DNA of 64,000 bases from Datura wrightii (lineage: Eukaryota; Streptophyta; Magnoliopsida; Solanales; Solanaceae). The DNA lies in assembly GCA_035772735.1 (NCBI GenBank), contig JASDFA010000019.1, forward strand, positions 88,472,001-88,536,000, in the 5' to 3' direction. The translations under genes were made by a program, and so were the position numbers. This document shows positions 22,907 through 34,043 of the stretch, one piece after another (the first letter of the stretch is position 1; each line of letters starts with the position of its first letter). The notes beneath the pieces are model-generated. The model searched no databases and was not told the DNA's origin. It was given only the letters and a program-made list of their open reading frames with translations.

Positions 22907-23097
22907 CATAGGTTTGAAGTGTCCTAGGGAGTCTGAAAGCCGCATTAAGTAGAGCCTTTTTCATGGATGTGAAGTGCGACACTCATGAAGAAGAGGCTAT
23001 GAAACATTTTAGGAAATGTTCCCATCTTTCATGATCTATGTCGTGCGATGAAAAAGCTTTTCTATCCCTCTAATTCGCGCTATTCGATATTGCAGAG

Positions 23098-24240
23098 TAT
23101 GGCTCCTTGAAGAGTGAATCGGACGAAAAATTGGAGAGGGTGAAGGCGACGAGGATGGCATGGGTCGTGGGAATCAGCAGGTCCCACCAGTTCAAGAGCC
23201 TCAGGCACCGGAGCCAGCCGCTCATGCTTAGTTTCGAGCTGCCATCCAGATGCTTGCGCAGGCCTTGACCGCTTAGGTAAATTAGCAGGTTGTTGCGCAG
23301 TTCCGCAGAATGGCAGTGCAGCGGCAGCTCGAGTCAGGGACTTCTTGAGGATGGACCCGCCGGAGTTTCTTGGGTCCAAGATGAGGACCCGCATAAGTTC
23401 GTGGATGAGATTGTCAAGATCACGCAAGTTATGGGGGTGAGCAGTGTAGAATGCGCAGAGTTGGCCTCCTACCAGTTGAAGGGGGTTGCGCATATTTGGT
23501 TCCGCTAGTGGAAAGACAGTAGGGTTGCTGGAGCAGGTCTGGTCACATGGGAGGAGTTTCAGGTTGCATTCCTGGGTCATTCTTCCCTCAGGAGATGAGG
23601 GAGCTGAAGGTAGTTGAGTTTGTTAATCTAAAGCAAGGGAGGATGAACGTACTAGAGTATTCCCTTGAGTTCACCCGCTTATCGAACTATGCTCCTGAGT
23701 TAGTGGCTGATTAGAGGGCGCGAATGAGTAGGTTTGTGTATGGGATAGCAGGTTACTTGGACTAGGACTGCAGGACAGATATGCTACACCAGGAAATGGA
23801 CTTCCCTCACATGGTATTGTATTCTCAACAGATGGAGGCAGCACACTCGAGGGAAAGGGAGGCCAAGAGGTCCCGGACTAAGGACCACAAATTCTCGCAG
23901 CAGAGGTCCGGTGGTGGGCACCATCAGCAGACCCACTAGAGATCATCCGCCCCATCTTCATCAGCCTTGAGTGTGCCATCTCGGCCTAGGCATGATTAGA
24001 GAAGGTGAGCATCAGGCTCGAGGGGTCAGAGCAGCAAGCCCACAGATTCAGGTGTTCTAGCTTGTCGCAAATGTGGCCAAAGGCATGCAGGCCAGTGCTT
24101 GGAAGGTTCGGGTGTGTGTTTCGGGTGCGGGAAACTCGGACACACGCTTAGAGATTGTCCAACAGTGAGACAGGATCAGGTTGGGGGTCATGGCCCAGCT
24201 TCTATCTCAGCATCCCCACCCCCTCGCTCAGCACATTAGG
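23098..24240 (+). pseudogene. gag of C
   Basis: The Gag start ATG at 23099 is followed at once by a TGA, and more stops lie at about 23230 and 23273. Capsid segments are clear: FLGSKMRTRIS-type sequence near 23370, ELASYQLKGVAHIWF (about 23460) and PQEMRELKVVEFVNL (about 23590). The nucleocapsid (about 24062-24160) has two zinc knuckles: CRKCGQRHAGQC and CFGCGKLGHTLRDC (CX2CX4HX4C, all ligands kept). Gag forms the virus-like particle and binds element RNA. Several in-frame stops and at least one frameshift destroy the frame. Confidence 0.88.
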
Positions 24241-24319
24241 GGGCATCTACTAGTGCAGCTGGCGATCAGCGCCAGAATAGATTCTATCCCCTAGCAACCC
24301 GTCAAGAGTAGGAGGTATC

Positions 24320-24650
24320 CCCAAACGTGGTTACTAGTATGTTACGAGTCTTCCATGTTGATGTTTATGCTCTAATAGATCCATGTGCCACCTTGTCCTT
24401 TGTGACACCTTATATGGACAGTAGCTTCAGAGTCAGTCCCGATGTCTTGTCAGAATCCTTTTCAGTTTCTATTCCTGTAGGTGACTTACTTGTAGCTAGA
24501 TGGGTGTATAGAGATTGCCCAGTCCTCCATAAGGTCACCTCAACGGATCTGATAGAGTTAGCCATGACCGATTTTGATGTTATTCTCAGCATGGATTGGT
24601 TGTATTCTTGTTATGCTTCCATTAATTGCAGGACCGGTCATTAGAGTTCA
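24320..24650 (+). pseudogene. Aspartic protease of C
   Basis: MLRVFHVDVYALIDPCATLS contains the active-site loop with Gly changed to Cys (DPCAT). Then SFVTPYMDSS, PVGDLLVAR and TDFDVILSMDWL follow. The frame shifts near 24640; the next segment (24626-24916) holds VLEWKGSSVVPVGRLISYL. The altered loop Gly and the frameshift make it inactive. It follows the zinc knuckles and leads into RT without a gap. Confidence 0.87.
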
Positions 24651-25690
24651 GAGTTTTGGGTGAGCTAGTCTTAGAATGGAAGGGCAGTTCAGTTGTGCCT
24701 GTAGGTCGCTTAATTTCCTACCTCAAGGCCAGGAAGATGATTTCTAAGGGTTGCTTGTATCATTTGGTTAGGGTCAAGGATGTTGAGTCTGAGACCCCGA
24801 CTATCCAGTCAGTTGGCGTAGTACATGAGTATTCAGAGGTCTTTCCTGATGATTTGCCAGGTATTCCTCCCGAGCGGGAGATTTATTTCGGTATTGACCT
24901 TCTTCCCGATACGTAGCCTATATTTATTCCCCCTACAAGATGGATCCAGCCGAGTTAATAGAGTTGAAGGATCAGTTAAAGGATGTACTAGATAAGGGCC
25001 TCATTAGACTGAGTCAGTCTCCATGGGGTGAACCAGTTTTATTTGTTCGGAAGAAAGATGGTTCCCTTCGTATGTGCATTGATTATCGATAGTTGAATAA
25101 AGTCACTGTAAAGAATAGGTACCCCTTACCCAGGATTGATGATTTATTCGACCAGCTTCAGGGTGCTAAGTGTTTCTCGAAGATAGATCTCAGATCTAGG
25201 TATCATCAGCTCAGAGTTCGGGAGAGTGATATCCCGAAGACGACATTCAGAACACAATATGGTCATTATGAGTTTATGGTTATGGCTTTTGGACTAACAA
25301 ATGCTCCTGCAGCTTTTATGGACTTGATGAATAGGGTGTTCAAGCCATATTTGGACATGTTCATGATCGTGTTCATTGATGACATCTTAATATACTCTCA
25401 GAGCGAGGAGCATGCCGCTCACCTGAAAGTAGTGCTTCATACCCTTAAGGATCGCCAATTGTATGAAAAGTTCAGCAAGTGTGAGTTTTTGTTAGACTCC
25501 GTGGCATTCTTATGCCATGTGGTGTCTAGCGAAGGCATAAAAGTAAATTCGCAGAAAATTGAGGCGGTGAAGAATTGGCCCAGACCGGTGAATCCTTTGG
25601 ATATTCAGAACTTCTTGGGTTTAGATGGCTACCACCGGAGGTTTATTGAGGGTTTCTCATCCATTACAGCGCCTTTTACTAAGTTGATGC
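24650..25690 (+). pseudogene. Reverse transcriptase of C
   Basis: Entry motifs EYSEVFPDDLPGIPPER and FGIDLLPDT end at TAG 24914. RT resumes after a small frame change (RKKDGSLRMCIDYR) and has one further TAG at about 25090. From 25093 it is open for 253 codons: RYPLPRIDDLFDQLQGAKCF, IDLRSRYHQLRVRESDIPKT, GLTNAPAAFMDLMNRVF, then the active site FIDDILIYS at 25372-25398. The thumb follows with KFSKCEFLLDSVAFLCHVV. All palm motifs are intact; only three point breaks separate it from a full RT domain. Confidence 0.92.
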
Positions 25691-26430
25691 AGAAGAAAGT
25701 GAAATTTCAGTGGTCGGAGGCTTGTGAGAAAAGCTTCCAGGAGTTGAAGACCCAACTCACTTCAGCACCAGTGTTGACCCTACCCAAGGGTACTGATGGT
25801 TTGGTGGTGTATTGTGATGCTTCTAGAGTTGTACTTGGGTATTTGTTGATGTAGCGTGGAAAGGTGATAGCATATGCCTCTAGGCAGCTGAAGGTCCATG
25901 AGAAGAATTACCCGACCCATGATCTTGAGTTGGCTGCGGTGGTGTTTGCATTGAAGATATGGTAGCATTACTTGTATGGTGTCCACGTGGATATGTTTAC
26001 GGACCACAAGAGCTTGCAATACATGTTCACAAAGAAGGATCTAAATATTTGACAAAGGAGGTGGTTGGAGTTACTCAAGGACTATGACATGAGTGTCGTT
26101 TACCACTCGGGCAAGGCTAATATGGTTGTGGATGCGCTTAGTAGGATCTCAATGGAGAGTGTGTCCCATGTGGACGAGGGGAAAAAGGAATTGGTAAAAG
26201 ATGTCCACCGGCTCACAAGGCTGGGAGTTAGATTGATCGACTCGACCGATGGCGGTGTTGTTGTACATAATGGGTCAGAATCGTCCTTGGTGGTTGATGT
26301 TAAGTACATGCAAGATGAGGATCCAATTTTGAGGAAACTGAAGGAGGCGGTTCAGAGTCAAAGGGTGGAGGTTTTTCCCAAGGGGGAGATGGTGTGCTAC
26401 GATATCAGGGTCGTCTATGTGTCCCAGATG
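25690..26430 (+). pseudogene. RNase H of C
   Basis: It starts after LTKLMQKKVKFQWSEACEKS. The first catalytic Asp is in VVYCDASRVVLGYLL, then TAG at 25852. HDLELAAVVFALKIW is followed by TAG, then TDHKSLQYMF (second Asp region), a TGA, and RRWLELLKDYDMSVVYHSGK with the ALSR end (about 26140). It would degrade the RNA strand during reverse transcription. Two of the stops fit G-to-A or C-to-T changes. The spacer to integrase contains the VLRKLKEAVQ-type region and a frameshift near 26390. Confidence 0.88.
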
Positions 26431-27690
26431 TTGATGATTTGAGAGCTTGGACATTACATGAGACGCATGGTACTAGATATTCTACTCATCCAGGATCCAC
26501 GAAGATGTAGCGGGACTTGCAAGAAATCTATTGGTGGAATGGTATGAAGAAGGATATTGCGGAGTTCGTAGCGAAATGCCCAAACTGTCAGCAAGTGAAA
26601 GTCAAGCATCAAAGACCCAGAGGCGTACTTCAGGATATTACCATCCCCACTTGGAAGTGGGAAGAGATCAATATGGACTTCATTAAAGTCTTACCCCGAA
26701 CTCGTAGGCAATATGACTCCATTTGGGTTATCGTGGACAGGTTGACTAAGGCAGCTTATTTTCTACCTGTCAAAACTACCGAATCAGTAGAAGATTATGC
26801 CAAGTTGTACATACAGGAGCTAGTTCGGCTGCATGGAGTGCCTTTGTCTATCATTTCAGATAGAGGTACCCAGTGTACCTCTCAATTTTGGAGGTCTTTT
26901 CAGAAGGGACTCGGGACTCAAGTCAAGCTCAGTACGGCCTTTCATCCGCAAATGGATGGTCAAGCTGAGCGAACAATCCAGACTCTTGAGGACGTGTTGA
27001 GGGCATGTGTTATGGATTTTAAAGGTAGTTGGGATGATCATTTACCCTTAATCGAGTTTGCTTATAATAACAGTTACCACTCTAATATCCAAATGGCACC
27101 GTCCGAAGCTCTTTACAAGAGAAGGCGCAGATCTCCCATCGAATGGTTTGTGGTTGGTGAGGCAGCTATGATAGGACTGGATTCGGTTCATGAGGCGATG
27201 GTGAAGGTTCGGTTGATAAGGGACCGGTTTAACACCGCTCAGAGTCATCAGAAATCGTATGCTGATGTGAGGAGAAGAGATTTGGAGTTTGACGTGGATG
27301 ACTGGGTATTTCTAAAAATATCTCCCAAGAAGGGAGTCATGCAGTTTGGGAAGAAAGGTAAACTCAGTCCCCGCTATGTTGGCCCCTACCAGGTTGTGAG
27401 AAGAGTTTGTAAGGTGGCATATGAGTTGGACTTTCTTCAGAATTGGCTTCAGTTCATCCCGTGTTCCATGTATTGCTTTTGAAGAAGTGCTTGGGTGATC
27501 CAGCCTTGGTGGTTCCAGTAGACAGCGTTGGTTGAAAGATAGCCTCAGTTATGAAGAAATTCCGGTTGAAATTTTGGATCGACAAGTTCGAAGGCTGAGG
27601 AATAAAGAGGTATCTTAAGTTAAGGTTTATGGAGGAATCAGCATGTTGAAGGAGCTACGTGGGAGGACGAAGCGTAAATGATGGCTAGAT
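26430..27690 (+). pseudogene. Integrase and chromodomain-like end of C
   Basis: HHCC domain: GTRYSTHPGSTKM region, then YWWNGMKKDIAEFVAKCPNC. The open run 26517-27482 (321 codons) contains the full catalytic triad counted from 26517: Asp54 (INMDF), Asp115 (IISDRGTQ) and Glu151 (DGQAERTI), with 60 and 35 residues between, i.e. DD35E. GPY-type C-terminal motif GKKGKLSPRYVGPYQV follows. A frameshift near 27440 moves HPVFHVSLLKKCLGD to another frame. The last part (SYEEIPVEILDRQVRRLRNK, then NQHVEGATWEDEA) resembles the degenerate chromodomain of Tekay elements, which is thought to direct insertion to heterochromatin. A one-base loss and stops break it. Confidence 0.93.
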
Positions 27691-27934
27691 ACCCACATTT
27701 GTTCTCTACTAGCTTAGTTCCTAATTGAGGTATCAGTTTTGCCCTATGACTCTATCTAGTCTTCATGTTCAGTTCATGTGCGCAAGTTTGAATTAGGTTA
27801 TGATAAATGTACGTGATGCCTGAATTTAGTTCAGCTATGTGGTTCTTTTTGGAGGTAGTCATTTTCGTGAAATTTTGGTTAAAATAATCAGTATTGGAGT
27901 ATGATAAATTGTATGTTTCTGGTTGTTGCTTGAT

Positions 27935-27973
27935 TCCTACATTCGAGGATGAATGTTCCCAACGGGGAGATAT
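27935..27973 (+). other. Polypurine tract region of C
   Basis: ACATTCGAGGATGAATGTTC is followed by CCAACGGGGAGATAT, then the 3' LTR TG at 27974. Same arrangement as in A and D. Confidence 0.85.
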
Positions 27974-30617
27974 TGTAATACCCCGAAAGTGCTTAGGGGT
28001 AGACCCGGGAAGCTAAAAGGCAAAACGACTGTAAGTTGGGAAAAAGGTTGCAGGACGATAGGTACCACAACCCGTGGTAAGTAACCACGGGCCGTCATTG
28101 GTGGTCGTGGGTTCAGGTGGTTAGGTATCAAACGTAAACAGCGGTTGATTCAATGACCCGTGGTAAGTAACCACGAGCTGTCATTTTTTGTCGTGGTAGG
28201 AAGTGGACTTGGCAATAGGAAGGCACGACGGCTCATGCAACCACCCGCTGTGGCTTGCAACGACCCCTTATGGGGAGCCGTGGTAAGGGAGCCCAGATCT
28301 TAGTGAGAGAGGACGGATAATAACCACGACCCACTGAAGCGTACGACGAGCCATGGTGAGGCTCGTTGGGTAGAAGTTCAGAAGGTTCGGTGGGAGAAAT
28401 CAACGACAAGTTCAACGACCTGTTGGATCCTAGAACGACTCTTCTTGTTCGTCCGTGGTTTTATTCCGAGATATGACTAGGACAGTGCATAGCACGAGTA
28501 GATACCACGAGTCGTGGTATCCTCCAATGACCCATTGGTTCACCCATTGTTTGGCCCAGTAATCAGTTTTCAGCGAATTTAGTAAGGTCATTTATGTCAT
28601 TTTCTAGTCCTAAAGCCCTATACTACTCCGTTTAAGGCTCGTTTTGAGGAGGGATTTTGAGAGGGGAAAAACCTACTCTAAGTCATTCCTTCCATGCATT
28701 CAAGTGTGAAGGATTGAAGAGGTGATTCAAGGCCAAATTCAATGTTTCCTTTGGAATCTAATCTTGGGCAATTGAAGGGTGATAGAATTCTTCATTTCCA
28801 GGTATGTAGGGTTTTAATGGGTGTCTCCCTTCCACACCCATGCCCAATTCCTATCAATTAGTGTTAAATTATGAATAATCAATTATGGGGTTTTGATAAA
28901 GTGCATGGTTCTTATATCTCTACTCATGGGTATGATTAGATTGAGTTGATATTGATGAGTTACGAAGCTTGGGCGGATTCTAACTTGTTTCTCTTATAAA
29001 ATTTGTTTTCTAAAAAAAATGAATCTAAAATGTCCATGGGTGGCGAGTTCATAAAAGAGGTAATTTATGGTAAATGTGTGATAATGATGAAGTTGGTGAT
29101 GAAGAGCATGTTTCTAAAGCTGCCCATGATTATGATGTTGTTTTCAAAAATAAGAATGTGTGGATCCTAGTATGATAAGTCTTTGGGCAATGCCCACATG
29201 TTGATTAAATCGATGATTTTCCCAACATAAGCTTACCACATTGTTTAAGTAGAAATTCCCAATTCTATTATAAATTCTAGCTTGTGGTATGTCGAGTAAA
29301 TATTTCTACATGTAGCTTACAACATGATTTGGAGTAGATGCTCCCACCTATGATTGATCTTGTGGCATGTTTCGAAGTAAAGCTTCTCATATGCATTAAT
29401 TTATAATTGAGATGAATGACATTATTGAGCTTTGTCGAAGGACAATGTTGAGCTTCATTTTCACATGATGTCTAGTCTATGAATGATTTCATTAATGAGC
29501 TTTGTCAATAGACAATGTTGTGCTTCGTTTTATATGATGTTGAGTTTATGCATGATTTCATGTTGAGCTTCATCACTAGATGATGTTGATCTTCGTATTT
29601 ATACGATGTAGAGCACTGCATATTTTGGGAGAAGAATCTAGCACCGAGCGGGCTAAGGGTCAATAACCCTATGCCCCAGAACTATGCGCCAACGTAGGTT
29701 GATTCTATTATATTAGTGGGACCTCCCTTGTGAGCTATCCCCGACCCGATTGGCCCTTCAGCTTGATATCGATATCATGGTAGCGTCCTTATCCCTGGAA
29801 AAGGTTTTGGACAGCTCTGCCCACTTGAATGTAATAGTCGGGATCACATAAGCTCTATCGTGGTATGTCGATTTAGTGACGAGTCTCCCACTGTCTATAT
29901 CATTCGAAATTGCATATCCATTGCTCATGATGATTATCTTATGCATGCATGTTCATAAAAGCAAGGTTTGACTCATTGTTCATCTTTTGATATAAATGTT
30001 ATGATGTAGCTTTGAGTCATTCGATCAGTCATTATGTTCTAAAGCCATGCATGATCATGTATAAAATAAGAAAGATTTCGTAATGAATGCTTGTGAGCTT
30101 CTTCTCAACCTTAAAGGTTATTATGTATGTATGACTTGTTTTAAAAGAATTATATTGCTCTAGCAGTTTTACTTACCTAGCATACTAGGTACATTCCATG
30201 TACTGACCGCATACATTCTATGTTGCATCGTTTCATGATGCAAGATTCGTGTCACAAGTTCAGCCCCATTCGTAGTCGCTTATCAGAGTTGCACCAGCTA
30301 GATTGGTGAGTCCTCATCTTTCGAGGACTAATCTTTCAGTTACCTTTGATGTATTTTCAGTTTTAGTGTTTCTGAGCTAGTTGAGGGTATTGTCCCATCA
30401 GCTCATCCAAATTAGAGGCTTATCAGACTTAGACATGTATTCAGCTTCAGATGTTCATTCTGTTGTTATGTTAAGTTAGACTTCCGCTAAGTTTTTAACT
30501 ATGTTCCTTCATGTTTATTGAATGAGTTAGTGAATGCTTATGCCATGGGTTGACTTGGGGTCTCTCGGGGTCCCTTGTCCCGTGTCTACGATCCGGTTCC
30601 ATGCTCGGGTCGTGACA
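27974..30617 (+). repeat. C 3' LTR
   Basis: It starts TGTAATACCCCGAAAGTGC and ends GGGTCGTGACA. It is co-linear with the 5' LTR, including the palindrome cluster (28065-28550), tandem units (29428-29620) and hairpin TGCATCG-TTTCA-TGATGCA (30224-30242, one mismatch). Scattered substitutions between the two copies show the insertion is not very recent. Confidence 0.93.
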
Positions 30618-31520
30618 CTTTATATTCGAGAGTTAGTTCGATTACATGGAGTGCCCTTATCCATCATTTCAAATCGAGATACTCAATTCACCTCGCAGTT
30701 TCGTAGGTCCTTTCAAAAAGGGCTTGGCACTCAGGTTAAACTCAGCACAGCATTTCACCCGCAAACGGATGGTCAAGCGGAGCGGACAATATAGACTATC
30801 GAAGACTCGTTGAGAGCATGCGTGATGGACATCAAAGGTAGTTGGGACGATCGCTTACCCTGATGGAGTTTGCTTTCAATAACAGCTATCACTCTAGCAT
30901 TTAGATGGCACCATTCGAGGCTCTCTATGGGCAGAGATGTATATCGCCCATCGGATGGTTTAAGGATGGTGAGGCAGCTATGGTAGGACCAGATTCCGTT
31001 CATGAGGCTATGGAGAAGGTTCAATTGATAAGGGACAGGCTGAAAACAGCTCAAAGTCGCCAAAAGTCCTATGCTGATATGAGAAGGAGAGAGTTGGAGT
31101 TCGAGGTGGATGATTGGGTGTTTTTGAAGGTATCTTCCATGAAGGGAGTGATGCGATTTTGGAAGAAAGGGAAACTTAGTCCCCGCTATGTTTGCCCCTA
31201 CCATATTGTGAGAAGAGTTTGCAAGGTGGCCTATGAATTGGAGTTTCCCTCAGAGTTATCTTCCGTGCATCCTATGTTTCATGTAGCACTTTTGAAGAAA
31301 TTTTTAGGAGATCCAGCTCTAGTAGTCCCGGTGGATAGTGTCGGTGTAAAAGATAGCCTTAATGAGGAGGTTCGGTAGAGATATTAGATCTTCAGGTTCG
31401 GAAGCTAAGGAATAAAGAAGTAGCTTCAGTTAAAGTGTTATGGAGGAATCAGAATGTTGAGGGAGCTACGTGGGAAGCCGAAGCAGACATGATGGCTAGA
31501 TACCCACATTTATTCCCTAC
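30618..31520 (+). pseudogene. Integrase of B, C-terminal part
   Basis: It continues the core broken at 20249: ELVRLHGVPLSIISNRDTQF (the catalytic Asp codon reads Asn in ISNRD, although an Asp follows two residues on), then HPQTDGQAERTI with the catalytic Glu, then stops at about 30794. After a frameshift, 30905-31378 is open: FEALYGQRCISPIGWF, WKKGKLSPRYVCPYHI and HPMFHVALLKKFLGD. The chromodomain-like end (EVASVKVLWRNQNVEGATWE-type codons) is present with stops to about 31520. Altered catalytic Asp plus several stops make it inactive. Confidence 0.87.
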
Positions 31521-31746
31521 CGACTCAGTTCCGATTTGAGGTATTGGTTTTACCCTATAACTCCATTTAGTTTTCATGTTTAGTTCATGTGCATAAGTTT
31601 CTTTCATGTATATGTATGTGTATGTGAATCATGAAATTAGTTCAGCTATGTGGTTTGCATAAGAGATACTCATCCCTTTAGTTTTTAGTTTAAATGATCA
31701 GTACTTGGGTGTAATGAGTGCATGTCTTTGTTTTTCTACTTGTTCT
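31521..31746 (+). other. B 3' untranslated tail, ending in a deletion
   Basis: It matches the C tail (27700-27930) until about 31740. The expected GAGGATGAATG motif, polypurine tract and first ~107 bp of the LTR are absent: the tail passes directly into LTR sequence equivalent to about 4265. Confidence 0.75.
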
Positions 31747-33918
31747 TAACAACCAACGACCCATTGGATCCAGTTGTGGTAAGTAATACTGGTGGCAGTG
31801 GATATAATGGATGATGTAACAACTCATTGTTGGGAAAAACGAGTCGTTGTTTCTAATCGTGGGTGGAACTGGACCTTGGTATTTGAGGAGGTAACAGGTC
31901 ATCCAGCAACCCAGGGTGAGATATGACGACCCGTGGTCCATAGTCGTTGTTTTGGTGGTCAAATTTCCAGGGGACCTAATGGAAGGAGATCACCACTCGT
32001 TGGAGGAAACCACAAGTCGTGGTATGGCTCGTTGTAATGGAAACTCAAGATCTTCGAGGCGGCAACCACCGATTGATACAATGACTTGTTAGACAAGAGG
32101 ACAAGTCGTCCAGTCGAGCCGTGGTATGAATCTGAGATTAGGGCCTAGGCAGTGTATGTGACGAATCATACCACGAGTTGTGGTAGCTTCCAACGACTCA
32201 TTGGTACGCCCGTGGGATTTGACCTATGCAGAATTTTCAAGGTAATTAATTAAGGGTATTTTCGTCATTCCTATGCTCTAAGGCCCTAAACTACGTCGTT
32301 TTATGTTATTTTTTTGGTAGGTTAAGATAGGTTAAGCCCCCTAACCTATCCATCCTCATGCATGCAAAGTTAGGAAGAATTAGGAGTGATCAAGCTAGTT
32401 CTCAAGCTCTTCCTCATTAATTCTCCCTTGGGCTTTCAAAGAGTGTTGAAATTTGATCTTACCCAGGTATGTAGGTTTATGAATGGGTGTTTTCGTTCAC
32501 ACCCATGCCCAATATCTCCTAATTAATGAAATTTTGATCAAAAATCTTATGGGGTTTTAACTTGAATTTCGTGGAATTTTAATGATTTATTAATGGGTTA
32601 TTGTAATTCAAGATTTTCATCATGTTTTATGAATTTTGATCAGATTTTACAACTATTTTGATTATAAAATTATTCAATTCGATTTCTACTAAATTTAGTT
32701 TAATTATGTATGATCTATGATGAATCGACTTATAATCTTTACTTCAATTATTGATATTTACAAACCCATCATGATTCATGATTTGAATTATGGATTTATT
32801 CAAATACCCATTATGATTGGATGATTTTCAAGGAATATGTACGATCTACAATTAAGCATGAAACCTATGATTTATGAATTATGTTTTGGCCGACTTATGG
32901 GCCTTATGTCATGGCTAGTTTACGAATTTATAAGTATGTTTATGATTATCATGATTTAACTAGCCCATGAATTCATGCATATTATACTATGAGCACTATA
33001 TATATTTTGGGAGTAGTATTGAACACCGAGTAGGTTTGGGGCATAGGCTTGACCCCAGATCTCATAAACTATGTGCCACCATAGGATATGTTGGGACCTC
33101 CCTTGTGATTGTCCCCTAGCCCAAATGGCCTACTTACATGGTGATATCAAGCCCTTCGTGGTTCTACGCCTCCCGACTAGGTTTATAAGTCAAGCTCCAT
33201 GTGTGCTCATATGGGGTATGTCGGTTAAGAGAATCTCCCACTGTTCCTCATGATTTATGCATGTTTATGATTATTTATAGTGGCTCAAGTCATGTTAAAT
33301 AAATCTTTTCTCTTATGATTATGATTACGATTGTATTACGAATGTTTTGAAAACCTTGAGCCTTATGTTATGTTACGATATTTATGTTATGAGCATGTTG
33401 TCCTACTCTTATGATCATTTATAAGTGTTATATATTTTAAATATTCGTTTTACTTACCTTGCATACTCGGTACATGCCATGTACTGACGACATACATTCT
33501 ATGTTGTATCATTTCATGATACAGGACCCGGCTCTCAGGCTCATCTTCATCATTAGCCCATCTCAGAGTTAGCTATCAACCTTTTTGGTGAGTCCTCATG
33601 ATCTGAGGGCCATATGTTTAGACTATGATGTCCTTTAGTTTCAGTTTTGTCGGGTTAGTTGGGGATGTTGTCCCATCAACCCGTCTTATGTGATAGAGGC
33701 TTTCAGACCGTATGTAGTACTCAGTTGATATGTATTTCTAGTACTTTCTTCTTATCATTCTATATTATGTTTCATTTATGCTTCCACTATATCGTATGTT
33801 CAGTATTCCGCCTTAAGTTATATGAAGTTATATGTATTCTTATGCCATGGGTCGACTTGGGGCCTCTCGGGGTTCCTTATCCCATGTTATGATCCGGATC
33901 GACATTCGGGTCGTGATA
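31747..33918 (+). repeat. B 3' LTR, 5'-truncated
   Basis: It aligns from about base 108 of the 5' LTR (CCAACGACCCATTGGAT) to the end GGGTCGTGATA (CA changed to TA). It carries the palindrome cluster (31750-32220) and hairpin TGTATCA-TTTCA-TGATACA (33505-33523). It shows the uninterrupted site into which A inserted in the other LTR. Confidence 0.88.
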
Positions 33919-34043
33919 GTGTTCCCTCAACTCAGTCGGGATCCTCCATAGTAGAGAGTATTCCCTTAGTCCAGTCAAGGATCCTCAATAATAGAGAGTT
34001 TTTCCCCTCATCTCACACAGGGATTCTCAATAGTAGAGAAGGG
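33919..34043 (+). repeat. Three ~40-bp tandem repeats in fragment G
   Basis: Three units share the pattern TTCCCTNAN...GGATCCTCNATAGTAGAGAG: 33919-33958, 33959-33998 and 33999-34040. A partial fourth (GGGTTCCCTTA) follows. Confidence 0.8.

Larger units (their letters stand above)
20250..30617 (+). mobile_element. Element C: full-length Tekay-like Ty3/gypsy retrotransposon
   Basis: 5' LTR 20250-22890, exact primer site, gag, protease, RT, RNase H, integrase, PPT, 3' LTR 27974-30617. It is about 10.4 kb and complete in structure. It sits in the integrase gene of B with a near-perfect 5-bp duplication. It is the best preserved pol in the window: RT keeps FIDD and integrase keeps D-D-E with normal spacing. 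Even so, several stops and frameshifts interrupt gag and pol, so it should be inactive. Confidence 0.93.
4158..33918 (+). mobile_element. Element B: Tekay-like Ty3/gypsy retrotransposon, interrupted twice
   Basis: Order: 5' LTR (4158-6295 and 16223-16347), degenerate primer site, gag, protease, RT-RNase H, integrase (19720-20249 and 30618-about 31520), and a 3' LTR lacking its first ~107 bp (31747-33918). The two halves of the 5' LTR join exactly at the A insertion: the bases flanking it read through as in the intact 3' LTR at 33795-33810. The integrase reading frame also reads through when element C is removed. B is thus older than both A and C. Its genes contain many stops and frameshifts. 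No outer duplication is seen, because A' abuts the left end and G the right. Confidence 0.85.

Noticed and set aside
23080..23580. 166-codon minus-strand ORF
   Set aside because: It is antisense to the gag of C, where capsid motifs are clear on the plus strand.
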